Source: Sphingomonas sp.
GTDB taxonomy: Bacteria > Pseudomonadota > Alphaproteobacteria > Sphingomonadales > Sphingomonadaceae
NCBI RefSeq assembly: GCF_013812825.1
Contig: NZ_JACCSU010000060.1
Location: 1-61,651, forward strand
DNA length: 61,651 bases
Direction of reading: 5' to 3'
Shown here: piece after piece, positions 44,703 to 54,010 of the stretch
Position numbering within the stretch: position 1 is the stretch's first letter
Layout: the number at the start of each line of letters is the position of its first letter
The notes under the pieces: generated by a model
The model's database searches: none
What the model saw: only the letters and a program-made list of their open reading frames with translations
What the model was told of the DNA's origin: nothing
Made by a program: the position numbers and the translations under genes

Positions 44703-45905
44703 ATGTCTGTGATCAATCCGAACGAAACGGGCAAGAGTTGGCGAACGCACCGCCGTGAGGCGACGGTTCAGCTATACCTTAGCGGTGCTCACGGTGATGC
44801 GGCTGAACTGGTTGGCACCCGAATCGCCGGCTTCCCGCTCGCGCTCAACCTGCTCGCCGATACCGACTGGATCGATCCCGAAGAGCTGGCCGCCGCAGCA
44901 GCGGCTGTTGTTCAGGTCGACCAGGGTTCGCCGACTTCGGTCATGCGCTTCCAGAAGCTCGCCGCCGCGACCAAGACACGCCTGATCGCGGCTGCCTACG
45001 AGCCGCCTCTCGCCTTCGTCCGCTCGCTGATCCGAGCCGGTGCCCACGACGTCGTCCCGCTGCCGCTTGAAATCACCGATCTCGAGGCATCGCTTGCCCC
45101 CATCCGGGACGAATTTGCGAAACAGGACCAAACCTCCCGCATCGGCACCGCGAAGGTCGTCAGCGTGATCAAGAGCATGGGCGGGGTGGGCGCGACCGCG
45201 CTCCTGACCCAGCTGGGGATTCGCTTTGCCCAGAGTGAGGCGAAGATGGGGCGCGAGGCATGCTTGATTGACCTCGACGTTCAGTTCGGCGACGCCGCCT
45301 TCCAGCTTGGCCTGAAGCCGTCGCTGTCGCTGGTTGATCTCACCGAGGCCGGCGCACGCCTTGATGGCGAGCTGCTGCGAGCAACCACCGCAGAACACCG
45401 GAGCGGCCTCAAGCTGGTTGCTTCACCTCCATCGATGATTCCGCTCGAGTCCCTGACCAGTGAACAAGTGATTGAAATCGTTGAGCTTGCCAAGCGCGAG
45501 TTTGGCACGGTTTTCCTCGACCTGCCGAGCAACTGGACCAACTGGTCGCTTTCGCTGCTCGCTCAGTCGGACCTCGTGTTGTTGGTCAGCGAGCTCAGGG
45601 TGGCGAGCCTCCACCGGGCCCGCAGGCAGCTGGAGCTGATCCGGTCCCAGGAGCTGGAGGAACTCGACCTTCGCATCGTCATCAACCGGTTCGAGAAGGG
45701 GTTGTTGCGGACGGTGCGGCCGAGCGATGTCCGGAGCGCCTTGGGCAAGGATATCTCCTACACGATCGCCAACGATCACCCGCTTATGCGGTCCGCCATC
45801 GACCAGGGCCTGTCGATCGCCGAAATTAAGCGGAAGAGCGCGATCGGCAAGGACATCGCCGAGCTGGACGAAGGTGTCGCGGCGGCCCTTGGGTTGAGGC
45901 GCTGA
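44703..45905 (+). CDS. cpaE: CpaE/TadZ pilus localisation ATPase-like protein
   Basis: The protein has 400 residues. An N-terminal receiver-like domain (about 20-135) precedes a MinD/ParA-type domain with a deviant Walker A (IKSMGGVGATALLTQLG), DLDVQFGDAAFQLGL, and DLPSNW. CpaE directs pilus machinery to the cell pole. It lies 3 bases before cpaF, in the usual order. Confidence 0.93.
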   Translation: MSVINPNETGKSWRTHRREATVQLYLSGAHGDAAELVGTRIAGFPLALNLLADTDWIDPEELAAAAAAVVQVDQGSPTSVMRFQKLAAATKTRLIAAAYEPPLAFVRSLIRAGAHDVVPLPLEITDLEASLAPIRDEFAKQDQTSRIGTAKVVSVIKSMGGVGATALLTQLGIRFAQSEAKMGREACLIDLDVQFGDAAFQLGLKPSLSLVDLTEAGARLDGELLRATTAEHRSGLKLVASPPSMIPLESLTSEQVIEIVELAKREFGTVFLDLPSNWTNWSLSLLAQSDLVLLVSELRVASLHRARRQLELIRSQELEELDLRIVINRFEKGLLRTVRPSDVRSALGKDISYTIANDHPLMRSAIDQGLSIAEIKRKSAIGKDIAELDEGVAAALGLRR

Positions 45906-45908
45906 TCG

Positions 45909-47294
45909 ATGTGGCAGGTTCGTAAGTCTAAGACCGCTTCCACGGAGGCAGACCAGCAGACCAATACGGTCGAGCAGCAGCGGCTGATGACCGTCGGCGA
46001 CGCGGGCGCTTTCAACAAACGTGACGAGCGCACAGAACTCAAGGTCGAACTCCACCAGCGGCTGCTCAATCTGATCAACCTGTCGGCTCTCGACAGCATG
46101 TCGCGCTCGCAGATTGAAGCGGAAACCGGAGCCATCATCCACGAGGAACTGGCCAAGCAGAATCACGCGCTGAACCAGTCGGAACGCAAGCAGCTGGTCG
46201 CCGACGTGCTGGATGAGCTGCTGGGTCTTGGACCACTCGAGCCGCTTCTCAAGGACCCGACCATCACCGACATTCTTGTTAATGGCCACAGCAGAGTATT
46301 CGTCGAGCGCTACGGCGTGCTCGAGCCGTCTCCAGTCCGCTTCAAGGACGAGAAGCACCTGATCCGGATCATCCAGAAGATCGTCTCGGCGGTCGGCCGC
46401 AGGATCGACGAATCGTCGCCGATGGTCGATGCCCGCCTCGCCGACGGAAGCCGCGTCAATGCGGTTGTTCCGCCTCTGGCGCTCGACGGCTCTTTATTGT
46501 CCATTCGTAAGTTCGCGCGCGTTCCCATCGGCCTCGACCGACTGATCGAGATTGGCAGCGTCCCCGCGCAGGTCGCCGAAGTCATGAAAGCCGTTGTTGG
46601 CTCACGCCGCAACGTCCTGATTTCGGGCGGTACCGGCTCCGGCAAGACCACCATGCTCAACGCGATGTCGGCATTCATCGACGGCCGCGAGCGGATCGTG
46701 ACGATCGAGGATTCGGCCGAGCTCCAACTGCAGCAGGAACATGTGGTCCGGCTCGAAACCCGGCCCCCCAACATTGAAGGCAAGGGCGAGATTGCCCAAC
46801 GCGATCTGGTCAAGAACGCACTGCGCATGCGGCCCGACCGGATCATCCTCGGCGAGGTTCGGGCCGGCGAGGCGTTCGACATGCTGCAGGCAATGAACAC
46901 CGGCCACGACGGCTCGATGACCACGGTTCACGCCAATACTGCGCGGGACGCTCTGTCCCGAGTGGAGCAGATGATCGGAATGAGCGGCGTCGACGTTCCC
47001 CCGCGCTCGGCACGGGCACAGATCGCGTCGGCAATCAACGTCGTCATCCAGGTGGGCCGTCTGTCCGACGGTCGCCGCAAGCTGCTCAGCCTGTCCGAGC
47101 TCACCGGTATGGAGGGCGACGTCGTCACCATGCAGGAGATCTTCCGCTTCCGTCAGAGCGGAGTGAACAGCGACGGCCAAGTCCAGGGCCGCTTCGAGGC
47201 CACAGGCATCCGGCCGCGGTTCATGGACCAGGTGGCCGCGCACGGTATCAGCTTGTCTACCGACCTCTTTCGGCCGGATGCGAAGTTCGACTGA
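45909..47294 (+). CDS. cpaF: Flp pilus assembly ATPase CpaF/TadA
   Basis: This 461-residue type II/IV secretion ATPase drives both extension and retraction of Tad pili. The Walker A is GGTGSGKTTMLNAM, the Asp box is TIEDSAELQLQQEHV, and the Walker B is PDRIILGEVRAGEAFDML, followed by the His box HDGSMTTVHANT. It overlaps tadB by 1 base. Confidence 0.97.
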   Translation: MWQVRKSKTASTEADQQTNTVEQQRLMTVGDAGAFNKRDERTELKVELHQRLLNLINLSALDSMSRSQIEAETGAIIHEELAKQNHALNQSERKQLVADVLDELLGLGPLEPLLKDPTITDILVNGHSRVFVERYGVLEPSPVRFKDEKHLIRIIQKIVSAVGRRIDESSPMVDARLADGSRVNAVVPPLALDGSLLSIRKFARVPIGLDRLIEIGSVPAQVAEVMKAVVGSRRNVLISGGTGSGKTTMLNAMSAFIDGRERIVTIEDSAELQLQQEHVVRLETRPPNIEGKGEIAQRDLVKNALRMRPDRIILGEVRAGEAFDMLQAMNTGHDGSMTTVHANTARDALSRVEQMIGMSGVDVPPRSARAQIASAINVVIQVGRLSDGRRKLLSLSELTGMEGDVVTMQEIFRFRQSGVNSDGQVQGRFEATGIRPRFMDQVAAHGISLSTDLFRPDAKFD

Positions 47295-48295
47295 TGAACG
47301 ACACCTGGATCCAGGCACTGTTCCTAGTTTGCATCTTCGGTGCCGTGCTGCTCGGCGTCGAGGCACTCGTCAGCTGGCTCGCGAGCCGGAGGTCGGAAGG
47401 CAAAGCAATAAACTTGCGTCTAAAGATGATCGGCCAGGGCCGGTCGAGCGGCGAGACGCTCGACCTGTTGCGCCGGCAGACGAGCGCCATGCCGGTGGGT
47501 CTTCCGCCCATACTCAACCGTCTTGGGCAAAAGTTCGAGTTCATGCTGATGGCCGCCCAGGTAACCATCCCAACGGGCAGGCTCATGCTTATGATCCTGT
47601 TCGGGCCCGTTGTCCTATTCTTCTTCATCCTCCTGATCATGGTCCTCTTGGGAGTACCGATTGCTTTCGGGCGTTTGATCCTGATCGCGGCCTTCTCGGG
47701 TGTGGTCGGGGCCGTATTGCCGCTAATGGTCCTGCAGATGAAGGCCACGCGCACTCGCAAGAGGATGCAGGAGCAGTTCCCGGTCGCCCTCGACGTGTTC
47801 GTGCGCGGTCTTCGCGCCGGCCACCCGATCGCTGCCGCGCTTGATCTGCTGACGGTCGAGATGCCGGATCCGATTGGTAGTCAGTTCGGAATCGTCGTCG
47901 ACGAAGTCACCTACGGCGCGGATCTTCGCGACGCTCTTCAGAACATGGCAGACCGCTGGGGCCTAGCGGACATGCGGATGTTCGTCGTTTCCTTGGCGGT
48001 GCAGAATGAGACCGGTGGCAACCTGGCCGAAATTCTCGAGAATCTGTCGACCGTGATCCGCGAGCGCGCGTCGATGATGATGAAGGTCAGAGCCTTGTCG
48101 AGCGAGGGCAGGATGACGGCCATCATGCTGACGGCGCTGCCAATTTTCGCTTTCGTCTTTCTTTTCCTGGTTAATCCGCCTTTCTACCTGGAGGTCGCGG
48201 ACGATCCCGCCTTCGTGCCCGGCTTTCTCGGCCTCATCACGTTGTACGTGGTCGGCTTTGTCAGCATGCGCCGCATGACAAATCTGAAGGTCTGA
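47294..48295 (+). CDS. tadB: Flp pilus platform protein TadB
   Basis: The protein has 333 residues. The N-terminal anchor and two further helices precede a GspF/T2SSF domain (EQFPVALDVFVRGLRAGHPI; VTYGADLRDALQNMADRWG; QNETGGNLAEILENLS). C-terminal helices follow. With TadC it forms the inner-membrane platform turned by CpaF. Confidence 0.95.
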   Translation: MNDTWIQALFLVCIFGAVLLGVEALVSWLASRRSEGKAINLRLKMIGQGRSSGETLDLLRRQTSAMPVGLPPILNRLGQKFEFMLMAAQVTIPTGRLMLMILFGPVVLFFFILLIMVLLGVPIAFGRLILIAAFSGVVGAVLPLMVLQMKATRTRKRMQEQFPVALDVFVRGLRAGHPIAAALDLLTVEMPDPIGSQFGIVVDEVTYGADLRDALQNMADRWGLADMRMFVVSLAVQNETGGNLAEILENLSTVIRERASMMMKVRALSSEGRMTAIMLTALPIFAFVFLFLVNPPFYLEVADDPAFVPGFLGLITLYVVGFVSMRRMTNLKV

Positions 48296-48299
48296 ACGC

Positions 48300-49277
48300 G
48301 TGCTCGAGCTGATCGCCGAAAACGCTTTCATCAGGCTGCTGCTGCTTGTGGCGCTGTTTGGTATCGTTTCGGCCGGGGCGTTTTTCCTGGTGACGGAAGT
48401 CACGGCTCGGCAGATGACGCGCCGGCGGCTCGTCAATGAGGGTCATCAGAGCAGTCAAGAGGCGAGCAGCGTCGGTTCGCTTCGCTCGGATCATGCGGCC
48501 AGCACTTGGCTCAAGCTCGTCAACGCGATCGAAAAATCCGGTTTGTCGCTCGTCGACACCAAGGACGAGGCCGTCCGCAAGCGGCTGATCGCCGCCGGTT
48601 TCACGGCTCCCTATGCGCCGCGCGTCTACACGCTTACGCGGCTGGCGCTGATTATCGCGCTCCCGTTGCTCGTACTGCTTTACTACTGGCTCACCGGCTC
48701 GAGCCCGAGCCTCGCCAAACTTTATATCTCGCTGGTCGTCGCCGCAGTACTGGGCCTCTATCTGCCTAACATTTACGTCCGCGCCCGGGCCGATCGCCGC
48801 CAAAAGGAAATCATCAACGCCTTCCCTGACGCGCTGGACCTGATGCTGGTCTGCGTCGAGGCCGGCCTCGGCCTCGAAGCCGCATTCGCGCGCGTCGGCC
48901 AGGAGATGACGGAATCCCACCCACTTCTTGCCGAACAGCTGGGCGCGGTCGTGCTTGAGCTGCGCGCCGGCAGAAGCCGCGAGGATGCTTTGCGGCGCAT
49001 GGCCGACCGCTCCGGGGCGGACGAAATTCGGGCTTTTGCGACGCTGCTGATCCAGTCAACCAAGCTGGGTTCGTCAGTCGCCCAAACCATGCGGATTTAC
49101 GCATCCGACATGCGCGAGCGGCGGCGCATGCGCGCCGAGGAGAAGGCGCATCGCTTGCCGGTGCTGTTGTCGATTCCGTTGGTTGCTTGCATGTTGCCCG
49201 TGATGATTGGGGTGCTGATGCTCCCCGCCATCATCCGTGTCATGCGCGAGATTTTGCCACGGCTTGCAGGGGGATGA
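48300..49277 (+). CDS. tadC: Flp pilus platform protein TadC
   Basis: The protein has 325 residues with helices at about 15-35, 105-130 and the C-terminus. The GspF/T2SSF domain shows NAFPDALDLMLVCVEAGLGLE, ELRAGRSREDALRRMADRSG and LIQSTKLGSSVAQTMRIYA. The start is GTG at 48300. It is the partner of TadB. Confidence 0.95.
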   Translation: MLELIAENAFIRLLLLVALFGIVSAGAFFLVTEVTARQMTRRRLVNEGHQSSQEASSVGSLRSDHAASTWLKLVNAIEKSGLSLVDTKDEAVRKRLIAAGFTAPYAPRVYTLTRLALIIALPLLVLLYYWLTGSSPSLAKLYISLVVAAVLGLYLPNIYVRARADRRQKEIINAFPDALDLMLVCVEAGLGLEAAFARVGQEMTESHPLLAEQLGAVVLELRAGRSREDALRRMADRSGADEIRAFATLLIQSTKLGSSVAQTMRIYASDMRERRRMRAEEKAHRLPVLLSIPLVACMLPVMIGVLMLPAIIRVMREILPRLAGG

Positions 49278-49278
49278 G

Positions 49279-50892
49279 ATGAACGGGGGGGCCAGGTTTC
49301 TCGCAACTGCCGCCGTGCTGGCGCTCGCCGGGTGCGGCGGGTCGGATGCCAAGCTCGAGATCCGGTCAACTCCGACGCCATTGTCGGCGACATCCAAGCC
49401 GACTCCACATCGGATTGCCGAAGCGCATGGCCATCTCGCGCTCGGCAACGTCGCGCTGGCGATCGAATCGTTCCGGAAGGCGCTTCGTGAGCAGCCCGAC
49501 AGCGTCGACGCAATGGTCGGGCTCGCCGCCTCCTATGACCGGATGACCCGCTTCGACTTGTCGCGGCGCTATTACGAGTCGGCGCTGGCGATTGTCCCGG
49601 CGGACACCCGCGTGCTCAACGCCTTCGCCCGATCGCTCGATGTCCAGGGCCGGTCGGTGGAAGCGGCCGCCGTCCGCAGCGAAATCCGCACGCGTTCGGC
49701 TGCGGCTGATGTGCGGCCGGCACCTGCGATTCAGGCGCCGGCCCGGCAGCAAAAGTTAGCGCAAGCCTTACCGCCCGTGGCGGCACCCTCGGTCACCATC
49801 AAGCTTCCGCCGCCAAGAGGGGTGGCCACCGTTGTTGTCCAGCGGCCAGCGGAACCGAAAGTCCGGGCCAGCGCGCCGCCCGCAAAGCTCGAGCCCAAAG
49901 TCGCTGCGGTTCCAGCGTCGCCTCCAGCGCCGGTCGCGGTCGCGCGCAAGCCGGTTGAACCGAAAGCGGCTCCTTTGCCGGTCGCCGCGCCGATCATGGC
50001 TTCGGCCAAGCCCGAGCCGACGAAAGCGCCAGTTCAAGCAGCCGTTGTCCAAAGGCCGGTCGAAACGAAGCCAATGGCATCGCCGCCGCCCGCAGCGGCC
50101 GTCGCCTTCGCCAACAAGACCGCGGCGACAAAAGCGGCCGTGCCGCCGGCGACCGCCGCGCCCGCAGTCGTTGCGATCAAGCCGGTGGAGGTGAAAACCC
50201 CTGCACCGGCGCCCGCGGCGCCAGTGCGGGTCGCGCGCAAGCCGGTGATGCGGGAAGCGGCTCCGGCGCTGGCTGCGCCGGCCCCCATCGCGGCCCCTCG
50301 GAAGCCCGTCGAGTTGGCGGCCAAGCTGCCGTCAGTGCCCGCAGCGCCGATCGCCACCACGCCCGTGGAGGTAGCGGCCGTGCCGCCGCAGCCGGCCCCG
50401 GCGCCGGTCGCTCTGGAGCCGGTTGCTGTGGCGCAAGCGACTCCACCCGCGCGGTCGCGGGAAACGCAAGCTGGTCCGCGGCTCGAGCGATTGTCGCTGG
50501 GCGAGGTCGCCCTGATCACCACCGGCCGGCCGCACTGGCGCTCGGAGGTCGTCAGTCGAACCGCGCAAAGCACGACCGTGCGCTTCGTCCCGCTTCGCAA
50601 GGCCGACGCGCGGCCGGTGAGGATCCGCCTGCTCAATGCCGCGAGGCACGAGGGCCTGGCGGCGCGGACTCGCCGGCTGCTTGTCCAGCGCGGCTGGCGC
50701 CAACTGGCGATCGGCAATGCGCGCCATATCCGGCGGTCGAGCCTGGTGCTCTATCCGGCGAGCCAGCGTACGCTGGCCAAGCGGCTGGCTGCCCAGTTTG
50801 GCATTGCGCTTGCCGAGAATGCCGACGGCACCGACCTGATCGTGCTGCTCGGCCGTGACGCCGCCAGGCGAAATCCCGCTCGGGGAGGCTGA
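49279..50892 (+). CDS. Lipoprotein fusing TPR repeats, a Pro/Ala linker and a LytR_C domain
   Basis: The protein has 537 residues. The lipobox is LALAGCG (Cys19). Two or three TPR units follow (GHLALGNVALAIESFRKALR; GLAASYDRMTRFDLSRRYYE). Residues about 155-405 are a low-complexity linker of repeated short phrases such as VARKPVEPKAAP and VQRPVETK. The last about 90 residues have a LytR_C/VirR-like fold (VRIRLLNAARHEGLAARTRR; GTDLIVLLGRD). It sits where tadD is expected, before a second TPR protein. The linker is long enough to span the periplasm. Confidence 0.8.
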   Translation: MNGGARFLATAAVLALAGCGGSDAKLEIRSTPTPLSATSKPTPHRIAEAHGHLALGNVALAIESFRKALREQPDSVDAMVGLAASYDRMTRFDLSRRYYESALAIVPADTRVLNAFARSLDVQGRSVEAAAVRSEIRTRSAAADVRPAPAIQAPARQQKLAQALPPVAAPSVTIKLPPPRGVATVVVQRPAEPKVRASAPPAKLEPKVAAVPASPPAPVAVARKPVEPKAAPLPVAAPIMASAKPEPTKAPVQAAVVQRPVETKPMASPPPAAAVAFANKTAATKAAVPPATAAPAVVAIKPVEVKTPAPAPAAPVRVARKPVMREAAPALAAPAPIAAPRKPVELAAKLPSVPAAPIATTPVEVAAVPPQPAPAPVALEPVAVAQATPPARSRETQAGPRLERLSLGEVALITTGRPHWRSEVVSRTAQSTTVRFVPLRKADARPVRIRLLNAARHEGLAARTRRLLVQRGWRQLAIGNARHIRRSSLVLYPASQRTLAKRLAAQFGIALAENADGTDLIVLLGRDAARRNPARGG

Positions 50893-51683
50893 TGCTCTCG
50901 CTCCTGCTGGCTGCCGCGGTCGCGTCGGCCTCGCCGCCAGCCAATCCACTGAGCGAAGCCGCACATGCGATCGACGCCGGCCGCTTGGAGCAGGCGCGCA
51001 AGATGATCGCCAACGCCGTGGCCGCCGGCACAACCGGGCCACACGTTGAACGGCTGCTCGCCGATCTCGCGTACAAGTCCGGCCGCAATGCCGAGGCGCT
51101 GGCTCGCTATCAGGCGCTGCTGGCGAAGATGCCGAGCGACGCGCTGCTGGCGGAACGCGCCGGAATTGCCGCTTTGAAGAGCGGCGACAAGGCGGCCGCC
51201 GGGCTGCTCGCTCGGGCCACGGCATCGCCTGCCGCATCCTGGCGGGCGTGGAACGCGCGTGGCGTCGCCGCCGATCTCAAGCACGACTGGGCGGACGCCG
51301 ACGCCGCCTATTCCGAAGCCGCCAGCCGTGCGCCCGAACAGGCGGAGGTCCAAAACAATAGGGGCTGGTCGAAGCTGCTCCGTGGCGATTGGTCGCAAGG
51401 GCTCAAGCTGTTGAAGAAAGCAGCAAAGCTCGACCCGCGCTCGACCCGGATCGCCAACAATCTGGAACTCGCCCGAACGGCTCTTGCCGAGGATTTGCCC
51501 AGGCGCCGCGCCGGTGAGAGCAGCGCGGATTGGGCGGCTCGGCTCAACGACGCCGGCGTCGCTGCTCGCCTTCGCGGTGACAAGGCAAGAGCAATTGCCG
51601 CTTTCGCGCGCGCGATCGAGGCTCGCGATATCTGGTACGAGCGCGCGGCCAACAATCTGGCGATCGCCGAGCGGGCGCAGTGA
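50892..51683 (+). CDS. TPR protein, TadD-like
   Basis: The protein has 263 residues with a signal peptide (LSLLLAAAVASASPPA). Helical TPR-like repeats follow (AAHAIDAGRLEQARKMIANA; GWSKLLRGDWSQGLKLLKKA; GDKARAIAAFARAIEARD). TadD-type proteins help secretin or pilotin assembly in the Tad system. The start overlaps the preceding stop by 1 base, and the end overlaps cpaA by 4 bases. Confidence 0.85.
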   Translation: MLSLLLAAAVASASPPANPLSEAAHAIDAGRLEQARKMIANAVAAGTTGPHVERLLADLAYKSGRNAEALARYQALLAKMPSDALLAERAGIAALKSGDKAAAGLLARATASPAASWRAWNARGVAADLKHDWADADAAYSEAASRAPEQAEVQNNRGWSKLLRGDWSQGLKLLKKAAKLDPRSTRIANNLELARTALAEDLPRRRAGESSADWAARLNDAGVAARLRGDKARAIAAFARAIEARDIWYERAANNLAIAERAQ

Positions 51684-52165
51684 ATCTGTTCGCTTCGGCA
51701 CCGCTGTGGCTCGCCTGGTGTCTGGCGGCACTGCTGATCGCGGCCGCAATCGAGGACGCTGTCCGGATGAAAATCTCCAACGTCGTCAGCCTGGCCGTGT
51801 TCGTCGCCGCGATTGTCGCCATGGCGGTTGGCGGCCTCGAGATTGCCCTATGGCAAAACGCCTTGGTCTTCGCGGTCCTGCTGGCCGGGGGGACGTTGCT
51901 GTTCGGGGCCGGAAAGATGGGCGGCGGCGACGTCAAGCTCATGGCCGGAGTGGGCCTGTGGTGCAGCCTGACGACGGCGTTCACCCTGTTGCCGATCGTC
52001 TTCATCACCGGCGGGCTTCTCGCGCTCATCATTCTCGCCGCGCGGACCATCGCTCCCAAGGGATCGGGTGTGCGAGTGATCGTCTTGAAGCCGGGGAGCG
52101 GAATTCCCTACGGCATCGCGATCGCTGCCGGTGCCTTGATCACATTGGCGCTCAGCCGCGGCTGA
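51680..52165 (+). CDS. cpaA: Prepilin peptidase CpaA/TadV
   Basis: The protein has 161 residues with about five membrane helices. The aspartyl protease motif GxGD is present as KMGGGDVKLMAGVGLW, and the first catalytic Asp lies in AAAIEDAVRMKISN. It cleaves Flp prepilins and TadE/F. GTG start at 51680. It is the last tad gene, unlike in many clusters where it is near the front. Confidence 0.95.
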   Translation: MNLFASAPLWLAWCLAALLIAAAIEDAVRMKISNVVSLAVFVAAIVAMAVGGLEIALWQNALVFAVLLAGGTLLFGAGKMGGGDVKLMAGVGLWCSLTTAFTLLPIVFITGGLLALIILAARTIAPKGSGVRVIVLKPGSGIPYGIAIAAGALITLALSRG

Positions 52166-52193
52166 GCCACTCCTGTCCGCCCCAATGCCGCGC

Positions 52194-52218
52194 GGCCCTT
52201 TGAAAGGTCCGTGTTTTT
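52194..52218 (+). terminator. Candidate terminator after cpaA
   Basis: GGCCCTT (52194-52200) can pair with AAGGTCC (52204-52210), with one mismatch and a three-base loop, followed by GTGTTTTT. This would end the tad transcript. A separate 18-base perfect palindrome overlaps the cpaA stop (52150-52167). Confidence 0.5.
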
Positions 52219-52243
52219 AACTGCTTAACATCGATCAGACTCA

Positions 52244-52268
52244 TGAACGGCGTGGCCCGACCTGCGTT
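52244..52268 (+). promoter_or_regulatory. Candidate EcfG (general stress sigma factor) promoter
   Basis: TGAAC (52244-52248), 16 bases, then CGTT (52265-52268), which is one base away from the GGAAC-N16-CGTT consensus. It lies about 41 bases upstream of a KGG stress-protein gene. Motif match only. Confidence 0.4.
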
Positions 52269-52308
52269 TGCAGTTCATATACCACACCAGTTTGACAGGA
52301 GGAGAAGC

Positions 52309-52461
52309 ATGGCTGGTTCAAAGAGGAGCAGCTCGGGCGGCTCCAAGCGCGGCTTTGCGGCGATGAGCGCCGAAAAGCAGCGGGAAATTGCGAGCAAGGG
52401 CGGCAAGGCGAGCCACGGCGGCGGTCGCCCCAGAACGAAGAGCAGTAGCGCCAGTCGCTGA
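52309..52461 (+). CDS. KGG-motif stress-induced small protein
   Basis: The protein has 50 residues, is basic and rich in Ser, Gly and Lys. The core AAMSAEKQREIASKGGKASH matches the KGG repeat seen in GsiB/YciG-type stress-induced proteins. A near-perfect AGGAGGAGAAG ribosome binding site precedes the ATG at 52309, which favours this start over the upstream 52243. No enzymatic role is expected; members protect cells in dry or osmotic stress. Confidence 0.85.
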   Translation: MAGSKRSSSGGSKRGFAAMSAEKQREIASKGGKASHGGGRPRTKSSSASR

Positions 52462-52591
52462 GCCCACTCAGATTCGAAGGTGAGCACCGGACGGATTGAT
52501 TTGTTCGGCGCATATTCCAGGAGCGTGGCGCGCGAGGGGTCCTTGCGACCCTTTGGGCTCCGGCAGCAACCTTCGCTGGATTAGCCGGTGG

Positions 52592-53299
52592 TCAGGCGGC
52601 GTCCTCGGCGTCGAGCGAATAGCCTTCGGAGCGCACCGTCCGGAGCAAGTCGAGCTGCGAGTCCCTGGCGAGCGCGATGCGCAGGCGGCGGATGTGGACG
52701 TCGACGGTCCGCAATTCGATCTCTTCGCTGTGCGGCCAGACCGCTTCGAGCAGCTGCTGGCGCGAGAACAATCGCTGCGGGTTTTCGAGGAAGTGCCGCA
52801 GCAGCCGGTATTCGGTCGGGCCAATCGCCACCGGCTTGCCGTCGCGGCGGACCCGGTGAGCGACAAGGTCCATCTCGATCCCGTGATAGCTCAATTTCCT
52901 GGCCGACAGGTCGGGCCGGGCGCGGCGAAGCAGAGCATTGGCCCGGGCAATCAGCTCCTTGGGGCTGAACGGCTTGGTGACGAAATCATCGGCACCCGTT
53001 TCCAGGCCCCGCACTCGGTCGTCCTCCTCGCCGCGGGCGGTGAGCATCATGATCGGCAGATTCCGGGTCGCCGGACGGCGGCGTAGCCGGCGGCACACTT
53101 CGATGCCGCTGATGCCCTCGATCATCCAGTCGAGGATCACCAGGTCCGGCTTGACTTCGTCGACCAGGATCAGTGCCTCGTCGCCGGCGGCCGTGCTGGT
53201 CACCGTGAAGCCCTCGCGGCCAAAATGGTATTTGACCATTTCCGCGAGCGCCGGGTCGTCTTCGACCAGCAGCAGCCGCTTGGATCCGGCTTTGCTCAC
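52592..53299 (-). CDS. phoB: Phosphate regulon response regulator PhoB
   Basis: The protein has 235 residues. The receiver domain has LLVEDDPALAEMVKYHF, the phospho-acceptor Asp in PDLVILDWMIEGISG, and NLPIMMLTARGEE. A winged-helix DNA-binding domain is at the C-terminus (VHIRRLRIALARD and LLRTVRSEGYSL). It binds Pho boxes, two of which are visible in this window. It begins 2 bases after phoU. Confidence 0.95.
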   Translation of the reverse strand: MSKAGSKRLLLVEDDPALAEMVKYHFGREGFTVTSTAAGDEALILVDEVKPDLVILDWMIEGISGIEVCRRLRRRPATRNLPIMMLTARGEEDDRVRGLETGADDFVTKPFSPKELIARANALLRRARPDLSARKLSYHGIEMDLVAHRVRRDGKPVAIGPTEYRLLRHFLENPQRLFSRQQLLEAVWPHSEEIELRTVDVHIRRLRIALARDSQLDLLRTVRSEGYSLDAEDAA

Positions 53300-53301
53300 G
53301 G

Positions 53302-53997
53302 TCAGCCGCTACTCTTGTCGCGGCTGACGTCAGCCATGTGCTGCCCGGTCGCCGCATAATAGACCATCTCGGCGATGTTGGTCGCATGGTCGCCGACCCG
53401 CTCGAGGTGCTTGGCAACGAACAACAGCTGCGTCGCATGGCCGATGTTGTGCGGGTTTTCCATCATATGCGTGAGCAGGGTGCGGAAGATGGAATCGTAA
53501 AAGTCGTCGACCGCATCGTCGCGCTTGCACACCTGGACGGCCATGTCGGCGTCGCGCTGAACGAACGCGTCGAGCACGTCGTGGACCATGCTGGTCGCAA
53601 TCCGCGCCATCTCGGGAAGCAGCGAAAGTGGCTCGATCTTGGACGCATTCTCGAGCTGTGGGACCCGCTTGGCGATGTTCTTGGCATAGTCACCGATACG
53701 CTCGACGACACCCGAGATCTTCAAAGCGGCGACGACGTCGCGAAGGTCGCCGGCCATCGGCGCCCGGAGCGCAATCAGCTGCACCGCCCGCCGCTCGGTT
53801 TCGACCTCGAGCGCATCGAGCTTCTTGTCATTCTGGATGACTCGCTGCGCGCCCTCGCTGTCGCGCTCGATCAGGCAGCGCATCGCCTCGCCGATCGCAT
53901 GCTCCGCAAGGCCGCCCATCTGGCTGATGAGAGCGCGCAGCCGGTCGATATCCTGGTCGAACGCCTTGAGCGTATGTCCGCTGGTCGTCTGTTGCAT
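53302..53997 (-). CDS. phoU: Phosphate signalling regulator PhoU
   Basis: The protein has 231 residues of all-helical PhoU repeats. Each repeat has the metal-binding E(D)xxxD pattern (VVERIGDYAKNIAKR and HLERVGDHATNIAEMV). PhoU turns off PhoR/PhoB signalling when phosphate is enough, by contacting PstB and PhoR. It starts 13 bases after pstB. Confidence 0.96.
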   Translation of the reverse strand: MQQTTSGHTLKAFDQDIDRLRALISQMGGLAEHAIGEAMRCLIERDSEGAQRVIQNDKKLDALEVETERRAVQLIALRAPMAGDLRDVVAALKISGVVERIGDYAKNIAKRVPQLENASKIEPLSLLPEMARIATSMVHDVLDAFVQRDADMAVQVCKRDDAVDDFYDSIFRTLLTHMMENPHNIGHATQLLFVAKHLERVGDHATNIAEMVYYAATGQHMADVSRDKSSG

Positions 53998-54010
53998 GCC
54001 CGTACTCCGA

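Noticed and set aside
49700-50460. DNA tandem repeats in the TPR-LytR_C gene
   Set aside because: The protein repeats are low-complexity Pro/Ala/Lys phrases of uneven length; the DNA does not form a regular tandem array.
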